NCBI GenBank assembly: GCA_013811975.1
Contig: JACCUF010000274.1
Location: forward strand, 1 to 11,029
DNA length: 11,029 nucleotides
From: Geodermatophilaceae bacterium
Lineage (GTDB): Bacteria; Actinomycetota; Actinomycetes; Mycobacteriales; Geodermatophilaceae
Reading direction: 5' to 3'
Shown: piece by piece, positions 1 through 6,147 of the stretch
Numbering within the stretch: position 1 is the stretch's first letter
Layout of the letters: each line of letters begins with the position of its first letter
The notes under the pieces: model-generated
What the model was told of the DNA's origin: nothing
Seen by the model: only the letters and a program-made list of their open reading frames with translations
The model's database searches: none
Made by a program: the position numbers and the translations under genes

Positions 1-29
1 TCTACGTCTTCAACCGTCCGGAGGTCTTC

Positions 30-288
30 GTGTCCCACCGTAATGCTCGTCTGACTTTCCATGGCCGCTGCACGCTGGTCGAGCGGGTCCGTGGCCGTGG
101 TCGCCCGATCGCACATGTGGCCAAGGAAAGTCTCCCGCCAATGTGGGCACCGGGGGGATCACCCGGATCGAGCGGGTGATGACCGACAACCATTGGAGCT
201 ACACCAAATCCGAGGACATGCGCGAGGCGATGAAGTTTCTCGGCGCCAAGCACAAGCTGTCACCAACCTGATGGCCGAGTACAGCTAG
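30..288 (+). pseudogene. Decayed IS481-family transposase (three-frame mosaic)
   Basis: Conceptual translation gives pieces of one IS481-type DDE transposase in three frames. Block 1 (30-128) starts at a GTG preceded by GGAGG (20-24) and reads VSHRNARLTFHGRCTLVERV, the usual N-terminus of this family before its helix-turn-helix. At 129 the frame changes; 130-153 continues in a second frame as VSRQCGHR, the HTH recognition helix, as if five bases had been lost. Block 2 (158-256), in a third frame, reads RIERVMTDNHWSY and then FLGAKHK, matching the second catalytic Asp region of the DDE core. Block 3 (259-288) reads VTNLMAEYS then stop, typical of the family C-terminus. The first catalytic Asp, the catalytic Glu and most of the core are missing, so at least two internal deletions have occurred. 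The element cannot encode an active enzyme. Family assignment is from remembered motifs; the mosaic frames are seen directly. Confidence 0.8.
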
Positions 289-324
289 GCGGCGTGGTTC
301 AAGGTGCCAGGTCCGCACGGTGGG

Positions 325-561
325 TCAGTTCAGCGAGTCTCCTGCAGCGGCCGCGGACTCGCTCGGGTCGAGGTCCACGAACTCCAATGCGACGCCGCGG
401 AGCTTGTTGTCGTACTCCCGAGCGTGGTGCCCGCAAAAAACCAGATCCATGCCCCCGGCAAGGACTACCCGCACCTTGGCCCGGGCCCCGCAGCGGTCGC
501 AATGGCCGTTGCGGACGAGCTCGTCCTCGCGAGTAGCGATGGGGGTCAATGTTGGAGTCAC
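325..561 (-). CDS. Small zinc-ribbon protein, DUF7455-like
   Basis: A 78-residue protein of unknown function. It has a CDRC motif (Cys21, Cys24) and a second CGHH motif (Cys43, His46), which together could bind one zinc ion; the core C-x2-C, RVVL, FC-x-HH and KL resembles the DUF7455 family of small actinobacterial proteins often found near the housekeeping sigma gene. I chose the GTG at 559-561 because GAGAGG lies 7 bases upstream (569-574) and because the open frame further upstream (to 630) has no family-like sequence. It lies 280 bases downstream of the sigma factor stop on the same strand, so it could have its own promoter or be read from sigA. The acidic tail after residue 60 has no recognised motif. 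The role is unknown; nucleic acid or RNA polymerase contact is only a guess from fold and context. Confidence 0.78.
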   Translation of the reverse strand: MTPTLTPIATREDELVRNGHCDRCGARAKVRVVLAGGMDLVFCGHHAREYDNKLRGVALEFVDLDPSESAAAAGDSLN

Positions 562-841
562 GGCGCTACCTCTCGTTGGCTCGTACACGGGTGTGCTCGG
601 TTCTCGTGCCCTGCCATACATACGACGCAAGCATGACTCTGGATGTTCCCGCTGCGGTGTAGGTCACCCCAGAATCGCTCGGCGTGTCGACTTCGGCCTT
701 TCCTCCCGACAGTGCGCCAGAGGTACTTGGCCCAACGGTACCCGTCGCGCGGGCAAGGTACGCGGGCCGTCAGCAGACCCACGTCAGCCTGGACAAATCG
801 GTTCCCTCCCCGTCAGACCGTGTGCTCGGTCAGGTCATGAC
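562..841. other. Gene-free spacer between sigA and the DUF7455-like gene
   Basis: No credible coding frame is seen in these 280 bases; short open frames lack ribosome-binding sites and family-like sequence. A 5-bp perfect hairpin (GACCG at 816-820, CGGTC at 827-831, 6-base loop) lies just after the sigA stop but has no T-run. GGTAC occurs three times (722-726, 737-741, 757-761), with GTACC/GGTAC able to pair. The promoter of the small downstream gene probably lies in 575-660, but I see no convincing -35/-10 pair. Confidence 0.5.
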
Positions 842-2275
842 TCAGTCCAGGTAGTCCCGCAGCACCTGAGAGCGGCTGGGGTGGCGCAGCTTTGACATCG
901 TCTTGGACTCGATCTGTCGGATCCGCTCGCGGGTAACCCCGTAGACCTGGCCGATCTCATCCAATGTGCGCGGTTGACCGTCGGTGAGCCCGAACCGCAA
1001 CCGTACGACACCCGCCTCACGCTCGGACAGGGTCTGCAGGACGCTGGTGAGCTGGTCCTGCAGGAGGGTGAAGCTGACCGCGTCGACTGCGACGACGGCT
1101 TCTGAGTCCTCGATGAAGTCACCCAACTGAGAGTCACCCTCGTCGCCGATGGTCTGGTCGAGGCTGATCGGCTCCCGGGCGTACTGCTGGATCTCCAGCA
1201 CCTTGTCCGGGGTGATGTCCATTTCCTTGGCCAGTTCCTCCGGCGTGGGCTCGCGACCCAGATCCTGGAGCAGTTCCCGCTGGATGCGGCCGAGCTTGTT
1301 GATGACCTCGACCATGTGCACCGGAATCCGGATAGTGCGAGCCTGGTCGGCCATCGCGCGGGTGATCGCCTGCCGAATCCACCAGGTCGCGTACGTCGAG
1401 AACTTGTAGCCCTTGGTGTAGTCGAATTTCTCGACGGCGCGGATCAGGCCGAGGTTGCCCTCCTGGATCAGATCCAAAAAAGCCATACCGCGTCCGGTGT
1501 AGCGCTTGGCCAGGGAGACGACCAGACGCAGATTCGCCTCGAGCAGGTGATTCTTGGCGCGCTCGCCGTCACGGACTATCCAGTTCAGGTCGCGACGTAG
1601 CTGCGGAGAGACCTTGCGCGACTCCGTCTCGTTGATCCGCACCCGCTCGGCGGCGTAAAGACCGGCCTCGATCCGTTTGGCGAGGTCGACCTCCTCCTCG
1701 GCGTTGAGCAGGGCTACCTTGCCGATCTGTTTGAGGTAGGCGCGCACCGAGTCGGCCGACGCGGTCATCTCGGCGTCCTTGCGAGCCTGCCGCAGTGCTT
1801 CAGATTCCTCTTCGTCGTCCCAGACGTACTCGGTGCTGATTTCCTCGGCGGGCTCGGCGTCCTTGGCCGGCGCGACTGGGCCCCCGTCCTTCGCGATGAT
1901 CTCGACGCTCGGGGTGTCGTCGATGACGGTTGCGGCGTCGTCGGCCATGGCCGTAGCGGTACCCGAGGCCGAGACGCGGCTGGAGGACTTCGAGGGTGCT
2001 TTCTTTGCGGCGGTCTTGGTTGGCCCCTTCTTGGGGGCAGTCGCGATCTTGGCTGCGCTCTTGGTCGCGGTCTTGGCTGTTGCCTTCTTGACCGGGGTGG
2101 CGGCTACTCGGGTGCCACGGGTCGCGGTCTTGGTGGCGCTGGCAGTCCGGCTCACGGGCGCGCTCACCCGCGCGGCACCAGCGGCTGCCGCCGCCAAGGT
2201 GCGGGACCGACGGGTACGAGTTGCCGTCATCGGTAGGCCCGTCGGTGCAGAAGTGTTGCTCTGTTCGGACGGCAC
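842..2275 (-). CDS. sigA: Principal RNA polymerase sigma factor (SigA/HrdB class)
   Basis: Group 1 sigma-70 factor that binds core RNA polymerase and directs recognition of housekeeping promoters. From the GTG at 2273-2275 it is 477 residues. Region 1.2 lies at about 173-205 (DSVRAYLKQIGKVALL). Region 2 at about 244-314 holds the core-binding and -10 recognition helices (DLIQEGNLGLIRAVEKFDY, then YATWWIRQAITRAM). Region 3 covers about 318-394. Region 4 at about 410-469 ends in the -35-binding helix-turn-helix (YGVTRERIRQIESKTMSKLR). The N-terminal 100 residues are Ala/Lys/Thr-rich with KKATAKTATKSA-type repeats, followed by an acidic stretch. The GTG start has AAGGGG upstream (2282-2287). An in-frame ATG at 2381-2383 overlaps the -10 box and so cannot be the start of a transcript made from that promoter; an ATG at 2228-2230 lacks a clear ribosome-binding site. 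Confidence 0.95.
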   Translation of the reverse strand: MPSEQSNTSAPTGLPMTATRTRRSRTLAAAAAGAARVSAPVSRTASATKTATRGTRVAATPVKKATAKTATKSAAKIATAPKKGPTKTAAKKAPSKSSSRVSASGTATAMADDAATVIDDTPSVEIIAKDGGPVAPAKDAEPAEEISTEYVWDDEEESEALRQARKDAEMTASADSVRAYLKQIGKVALLNAEEEVDLAKRIEAGLYAAERVRINETESRKVSPQLRRDLNWIVRDGERAKNHLLEANLRLVVSLAKRYTGRGMAFLDLIQEGNLGLIRAVEKFDYTKGYKFSTYATWWIRQAITRAMADQARTIRIPVHMVEVINKLGRIQRELLQDLGREPTPEELAKEMDITPDKVLEIQQYAREPISLDQTIGDEGDSQLGDFIEDSEAVVAVDAVSFTLLQDQLTSVLQTLSEREAGVVRLRFGLTDGQPRTLDEIGQVYGVTRERIRQIESKTMSKLRHPSRSQVLRDYLD

Positions 2276-2381
2276 ACAAATCCCCTTCAGCAAAACGTAC
2301 GGGTGCGTCGGGCCGTGCCCGAGACGGACCGCTGGGGCGGTGGGAAGGTCTGGGGGCGCTCGGCGGGACGTGAGTCCATTC

Positions 2382-2387
2382 ATTATA
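2382..2387 (-). promoter_or_regulatory. -10 box (TATAAT) of the sigA promoter
   Basis: A perfect TATAAT on the minus strand stands out in otherwise GC-rich sequence, about 107 bases upstream of the chosen sigA GTG. Transcription would start near 2375, giving a leader of about 100 bases. No good TTGACA-like -35 is seen 16-19 bases upstream. That would suit either a promoter driven mainly by its -10 element or one aided by an activator. The assignment is inferred from the match and the position. Confidence 0.6.
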
Positions 2388-2528
2388 ACTGCGAATCGCG
2401 GGGTTGGTCGCCGCCGGTCGTGCGCGTCTACGTCGGACCTTCATCAGCCACGGCGGCGTTAGCGTGGCGTGGTGGCCCGTGGAACGCACTCGGCGTTCCA
2501 GGACCCGCGACCTGATAGGAGCGGACAC

Positions 2529-3332
2529 ATGGATCTCGGCCTTGACGGCGTACGAGTGGTCGTGACAGGGGGCAGTCGCGGGATCGGCCTGGGCATCGCC
2601 CACGCACTTGCCCGCGAGGGGGCCGCGTTGGGGCTGATCGCTCGTGACCCGGAGGGGCTGGCGCGGGCGGCTACATCCTTGCGCGAACACGGACGGCCCG
2701 TGGTCTCGGTGGCCGCCGATGTGAGCGACTTCGCGGCCTTGGCCGTGGCCGTGGGTGACTTGGCCGAGCAGTTGGGCGGCCTGGACCGAGCAGTGGCCAA
2801 CGCCGGGGGGACGGTGGGTGGCAACCTGCTCGACTCCGACCCTGAGGACTTCGTGGCCACCTTTGCCCTCAACGCCGGGCACGCCGCGGCGCTCACCAAA
2901 GCGGCCGTGCCGTACCTGCGCCAATCGACTGGAGCAGCGGTGGTCTTCGTTGCGTCGGTGACCGGAATGCGACCGGCCCCGCGTACCGCCTACGCGGCTG
3001 CCAAGGCAGGCGAAATCCATCTGGCCAGCACCCTCGCCCAAGAACTGGCCCCGCTGGCGATCCGGGTCAACGCGATCAGCCCGGGCTCCATCATGTTCGA
3101 GGGTGGCAGCTGGGACCGCTATCAGCGCAACGATCCCGACGACTTCGACCGGTTCACCCGCGAGGAGTTTCCGGCCGGCCGACTCGGCCGGGTCGAGGAG
3201 GTCGCCGACGTGGTCGCCTTCCTGCTGTCTGACCGTGCTTCGTGGATGACGGGAGCCAACGTTGTCGTCGACGGTGGTCAGGGTTCGCCGAGTGCCCGCA
3301 AGTTTCCCGCAACGTCCTCAGAAGTCCAGTAG
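2529..3332 (+). CDS. SDR family NAD(P)-dependent oxidoreductase
   Basis: Classical short-chain dehydrogenase/reductase of 267 residues with one Rossmann domain. Visible motifs are the cofactor loop TGGSRGIG (13-20), ADVS (63-66) for the adenine ring, NAGG (91-94), the catalytic Asn115, Ser143, and Tyr155-x3-Lys159. The C-terminal GANVVVDGG is usual for 3-oxoacyl-ACP reductase-like members. An Arg at 39 in the loop after the second beta strand (LIARD) is compatible with NADP but does not settle cofactor choice. The substrate cannot be read from sequence. The ATG at 2529 has AGGAG 7 bases upstream (2517-2521). The gene diverges from sigA, and its 3' end overlaps the convergent peptidase-like gene by 15 bases. 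It is not part of the usual core of this locus, so a role separate from its neighbours is likely. Confidence 0.92.
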   Translation: MDLGLDGVRVVVTGGSRGIGLGIAHALAREGAALGLIARDPEGLARAATSLREHGRPVVSVAADVSDFAALAVAVGDLAEQLGGLDRAVANAGGTVGGNLLDSDPEDFVATFALNAGHAAALTKAAVPYLRQSTGAAVVFVASVTGMRPAPRTAYAAAKAGEIHLASTLAQELAPLAIRVNAISPGSIMFEGGSWDRYQRNDPDDFDRFTREEFPAGRLGRVEEVADVVAFLLSDRASWMTGANVVVDGGQGSPSARKFPATSSEVQ

Positions 3333-3926
3333 CGCATAGGGCCGTGGATCGCGCTGATTGGTCCGGACTGCACTGTCGGCCCCGACCGTGATCCTGACCC
3401 TGTCGTTGCCCGGGTGGTTCGGGTCGTAGGCCGACAGCGTTGTCTCCTCCGGGTCTTCCCGCATCGCATAGACCAGGACGACGTGGTGCCTGCTGAGTAC
3501 AGCCGGATTCCACGACAGCGCCCGAAGCAAGCCGACAAAGCTGGGCCGTCCATCCGTGAGGTCGGCCCGCACCGCGGCCAGCGTCCGCGCCGTAGACCGG
3601 CGCCGGGCGGTCACCCGATGGGGCAGCTGCAGTGCCAGGTAGCGCAACGGGCCGCGGGGCAACCCGAGGCTCTCGATCTGGGCCACCACGAGTTGATCGA
3701 CGAGGCCCGGATCCTCAGGCGTTGCGTCATCGGGGATCGGCTCACCGGCAAGCCACCGCTCCCGGCTGAAAGCCACCATGCCGCCGCACAACCCGCCGTA
3801 CACGCGTCCGAGCGCACGCTTCTGGACCCTGATGGCCGCACCTTTTGGCCAGGCGTTGCCGAAGGGCAACCCGTCGCGGCTGGGCTGGAAGTCCACTGAC
3901 AGGGTGCGACCCGACCACGTCGTCAT
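3318..3926 (-). CDS. Putative papain/C39-like cysteine peptidase-fold protein
   Basis: A 202-residue protein without a visible signal peptide or membrane segment. The order of motifs suggests a papain-like thiol peptidase fold. An FGN motif (22-24) comes first, then YGGLCGGM with Cys47 at the start of a helix, then a later beta strand SRHHVVLVYAM with His148, then SAYDPNHPGND with Asp168 and Asn170. This matches my recollection of uncharacterised bacterial proteins with GLCGGM, NHQVLAYG and YDPN blocks. The Cys-His-Asp assignment is inference, and so is peptidase activity; the protein could be a transglutaminase-like or non-catalytic relative. The ATG at 3924-3926 lies 26 bases after the stop of the Cei-like gene on the same strand, so the two are probably co-transcribed. 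I see no strong ribosome-binding site. The 3' end runs 15 bases into the convergent SDR gene. Confidence 0.6.
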   Translation of the reverse strand: MTTWSGRTLSVDFQPSRDGLPFGNAWPKGAAIRVQKRALGRVYGGLCGGMVAFSRERWLAGEPIPDDATPEDPGLVDQLVVAQIESLGLPRGPLRYLALQLPHRVTARRRSTARTLAAVRADLTDGRPSFVGLLRALSWNPAVLSRHHVVLVYAMREDPEETTLSAYDPNHPGNDRVRITVGADSAVRTNQRDPRPYALLDF

Positions 3927-3952
3927 GGCGCCAGGCAGGTCATGTGGCCAGA

Positions 3953-4666
3953 TCAGGCTGTCGGTAGAGGGTCGACTTCGACTTCGACCGTATCGGAGGG
4001 ATTCCCGCTCGCGCAGGCGGTGTCGGTCGGTGCCACCGGCGTGGCGATAGCTACCGCGACCGCGTCAGGAGAGGCCAGGGTCGTGAACTCCGGTCCGATG
4101 GCGATGTCGATCAGATCGTCGGATCGGGTGTCGCGGATCAGCGTGATGCCAGGAGCGAACAGCGCGACGTATGCGGCTTGGTTGGCCCCTCGAGGGCCGT
4201 ACCGCAGCTCACCGACACCCAGGACCTCGCGGCCGCTGCGGTCGTTGTCGGTCGCATTGACCGAGAAACCGCGGCCCACGAACTCCGCGGTCACCTGAGC
4301 GGCCAAGCCGGCGGTCGGGGTGGCGTTGAGAACCCGCACTCGGATCGTGGCCGGATCCATTGCCGTCACAGTGGGCGGTGCCGGGCATGCCTCGGCCTCG
4401 GACCTCGGGCGAGCCTGATCGGCCTGCAGGACCTTGAACCAGACACCGAGCGCGAGGATCGCGAGGACGACAAGGAAGATCAGCGGGGGGATCGGGCGGC
4501 GCGAGGAGACCCGTCTCCGTACCGGCGGGTGAGCCTGGGCCGGTCGTGTCCGGACAGGCGAGACCTCCGGCGCGGGAGGCGGGGACCGGTAGCGGACCGT
4601 AGGTGGCGCAGGTTTGGGCGCCGCCGGGGATTCAGGTGCCATGGTGCGGGTCAGACTAACGGGCAC
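3953..4666 (-). CDS. Cei-like cell-envelope protein with LytR_C domain
   Basis: A 237-residue bitopic membrane protein. It has a proline-rich, basic cytoplasmic N-terminus (about 1-58), one transmembrane helix (about 60-79, PPLIFLVVLAILALGVWF) and an exported domain. In that domain, IRVRVLNATPTAGLAAQVT (about 107-126) followed by GFSVN is the start of a LytR_C/VanZ-like alpha-beta domain, and the remainder of the domain runs to about 192. The organisation and the position beside DUF4193, in opposite orientation, match the mycobacterial Cei protein (Rv2700), which is needed for cell-envelope integrity. The GTG at 4664-4666 is preferred because GGAG lies 6 bases upstream; the ATG at 4640-4642 is an alternative 8 codons downstream. 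The open frame extends upstream to 4810 but that part looks non-coding. It is probably the first gene of a two-gene operon with the peptidase-like protein. Confidence 0.8.
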   Translation of the reverse strand: MPVSLTRTMAPESPAAPKPAPPTVRYRSPPPAPEVSPVRTRPAQAHPPVRRRVSSRRPIPPLIFLVVLAILALGVWFKVLQADQARPRSEAEACPAPPTVTAMDPATIRVRVLNATPTAGLAAQVTAEFVGRGFSVNATDNDRSGREVLGVGELRYGPRGANQAAYVALFAPGITLIRDTRSDDLIDIAIGPEFTTLASPDAVAVAIATPVAPTDTACASGNPSDTVEVEVDPLPTA

Positions 4667-4911
4667 AGTGATCTCCGGCTCGGCGGCGCCGGACCCAACC
4701 GCGCGCGGAATCTGCCACGACACTGCACAAAGAACGGCCGCAGCCGACCTTGGGTGTCGGTTAGGGGTACATTCGCGCGCGCCGCTCTGCCGTGGTTCGC
4801 GCGGGCACAATTCGGTGCCTCGCTGCGTTACCTAGACGCGGTGCTCGGATCGACTCCGTACCGACCGCCTGCATATGGCGGCAGACATTCCCTGGAGGGA
4901 CGCATCCCCGC
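4667..4911. promoter_or_regulatory. Divergent promoter region between cei-like and DUF4193 genes
   Basis: This 245-base non-coding gap separates two outward-facing transcription units and must contain their promoters. The plus-strand gene has GGAGGG at 4894-4899, 12 bases before its ATG, a long spacing. AT-richer words such as TACATT (4768-4773) and CACAAT (4805-4810 approximately) could be -10 elements, but none has a -35 at the proper distance, so I do not assign one. Confidence 0.4.
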
Positions 4912-5211
4912 ATGGCTACTGACTACGACGCCCCTCGCCGCAATGAGGCCGACGAGCTCGGTGAGGATTCACTCGAGGAGCTCAAGGCTCGTCGTGCCGA
5001 GGCACAAGCAGCGTCGGTCGACGTGGACGAGACCGATTTCAACGAAAGCCTCGAACTTCCCGGCGCCGACCTGTCCAACGAAGAACTGACCGTCCGCGTC
5101 CTGCCCAAGCAGGAGGACGAGTTCACCTGCTCGTCGTGTTTCCTGGTGCATCACCGCAGCCGGTTGGCCGGTACCCGCAAGAGCGCTCCGATCTGCCGAG
5201 ACTGCGCCTAA
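4912..5211 (+). CDS. DUF4193 zinc-ribbon protein
   Basis: A 99-residue acidic protein of the actinobacterial DUF4193 family (Rv2699c type), function unknown. The N-terminal two-thirds is charged and probably helical or flexible (DSLEELKARRAEAQ, then an acidic stretch). The C-terminus carries CSSC (Cys73, Cys76) and CRDC (Cys95, Cys98), a four-cysteine zinc ribbon with the basic segment HHRSRLAGTRK between the pairs. The closing block DEFTCSSCFLVHHRSRLA is the family signature. The ATG at 4912 was chosen because it gives the family N-terminus MATDYDAPR; an upstream in-frame start at 4792 would add unrelated residues. It starts the rightward gene series and is followed after 8 bases by the next gene. 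Neighbourhood to sigA makes a transcription-linked role possible but this is not shown. Confidence 0.93.
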   Translation: MATDYDAPRRNEADELGEDSLEELKARRAEAQAASVDVDETDFNESLELPGADLSNEELTVRVLPKQEDEFTCSSCFLVHHRSRLAGTRKSAPICRDCA

Positions 5212-5219
5212 GCCGGCAG

Positions 5220-6146
5220 ATGCGGCGAAGACAGGCCTCTGTAGCGCCCGATGATGAGCCGGTTGCATCAGGGGAGCAGTTTTCGCCACTGACCAACGCC
5301 GCCGGGGCGCTCAGCGACGCGGTAGCCCGGCTGACCGGGGCCAGCGCCGATCGGCCCGAGGAGCCCGAGCCAGGGGCAGCCGCCCACGTTGACGACGGGC
5401 ACGAGAAGCACCGCGCGTTGTCCGCACTGGGCGGCGTCGTATCTGACCTGGCCACCGCTGCCAGGGTCGGAGGCAAGGGGGCTGTCGTCGGCGGCGCTTT
5501 TCTTGCCGACCTGCTGACCACAACCGCGACGCGACTTCCACTGCGGGACAAGGCCACTATCATGGCGCAGCATCCTGGCCTGGACACCGAGCAACTTGCC
5601 GACAGCCTGGTCGCCGCCGCGCAGCGGGTTTCCGGCACGATCGGCGGCGCGGCCGGTGGCCTGGCCGCGGCGCAGTGGCTGGCCACGCCGAGCTTGATCG
5701 CCGTACCGCTGGAACTGGCTGCTGAGACCCTGCTGGTGGCGGCAGTGGAGTTGAAGCTGGTCGCTGAGCTACACGAGATCTACGACGCCCGCCCCGCGGG
5801 CGAACTCAGCGAGCGCGCCACTGCATACCTCGGCTCTTGGACGGCTCAGCGCGGGCTCAGCGGCGAGGGACAGACTGTGGGCATGGCCGCTCGGCTGGCC
5901 TCGGCCGGTACCGCGGCCCTGCGCAGGCGGATCACCGGGCGATTGGCCCGCAACCTGGGCTCATTCCTCCCGTTCCTGGCCGGCGCCGTGGTCGGTGCCC
6001 GCAACAACTCCTTCGGCACCCGCAGACTCAGCCAACGGCTGCGCGAGGACCTTGCAGCCCATCCCCAACCCATCCCCAGCCAGCGACTCGGCCGACCAGG
6101 CGATGCGCCTCGCCCGAAGGCAGACGACCACCACGATCACCGGTAG
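5220..6146 (+). CDS. EcsC-like membrane-associated protein, function unknown
   Basis: A 308-residue protein. After a charged, probably disordered N-terminus (1-65), residues 66-105 are Gly/Ala-rich and hydrophobic. Residues 138-180 form a long hydrophobic stretch (GTIGGAAGGLAAAQWLATPS, then helices rich in Ala/Val/Leu). Residues 241-275 read RLARNLGSFLPFLAGAVVGA followed by N and TRRL. This last block resembles the C-terminal end of EcsC-family proteins, where a helix with a GA-x-VGA motif follows an N-rich turn. The tail ends in a His/Asp-rich run. The ATG at 5220 lies 8 bases after the DUF4193 stop; an in-frame start at 5136 would overlap that gene. In Mycobacterium the corresponding place between DUF4193 and dut holds a DUF3093 protein, so this gene may be a replacement. 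The EcsC link is a weak resemblance. Confidence 0.7.
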   Translation: MRRRQASVAPDDEPVASGEQFSPLTNAAGALSDAVARLTGASADRPEEPEPGAAAHVDDGHEKHRALSALGGVVSDLATAARVGGKGAVVGGAFLADLLTTTATRLPLRDKATIMAQHPGLDTEQLADSLVAAAQRVSGTIGGAAGGLAAAQWLATPSLIAVPLELAAETLLVAAVELKLVAELHEIYDARPAGELSERATAYLGSWTAQRGLSGEGQTVGMAARLASAGTAALRRRITGRLARNLGSFLPFLAGAVVGARNNSFGTRRLSQRLREDLAAHPQPIPSQRLGRPGDAPRPKADDHHDHR

Positions 6147-6147
6147 C

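Noticed and set aside
816..831. Hairpin GACCG-6-CGGTC just downstream of sigA as a terminator
   Set aside because: Stem only 5 bp and no T-run on the minus strand; such short repeats are expected by chance at this GC content.
2404..2434. TTGGTC and TCTACG/TACGTC as a promoter for the SDR gene
   Set aside because: The spacing suits only a poor -10 match, so this is not distinguishable from chance.
1779..2462. Plus-strand open frame (227 codons) antisense to the sigA N-terminus
   Set aside because: Ala/Val repeats mirror the Lys/Ala-rich codons of sigA; no ribosome-binding site and it crosses the sigA promoter.
1800..3041. Long minus-strand open frame (413 codons) across the sigA 5' end and the SDR gene
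   Set aside because: Its product is Arg/Gly/His-rich low-complexity sequence and it runs antisense to the SDR and out of frame with sigA. It is a shadow frame produced by GC-rich coding DNA.
4178..5089. Plus-strand open frame (303 codons) opposite the Cei-like gene
   Set aside because: Arg/Gly-rich, no recognised motif, antisense to a well-supported gene and overlapping DUF4193 in another frame.
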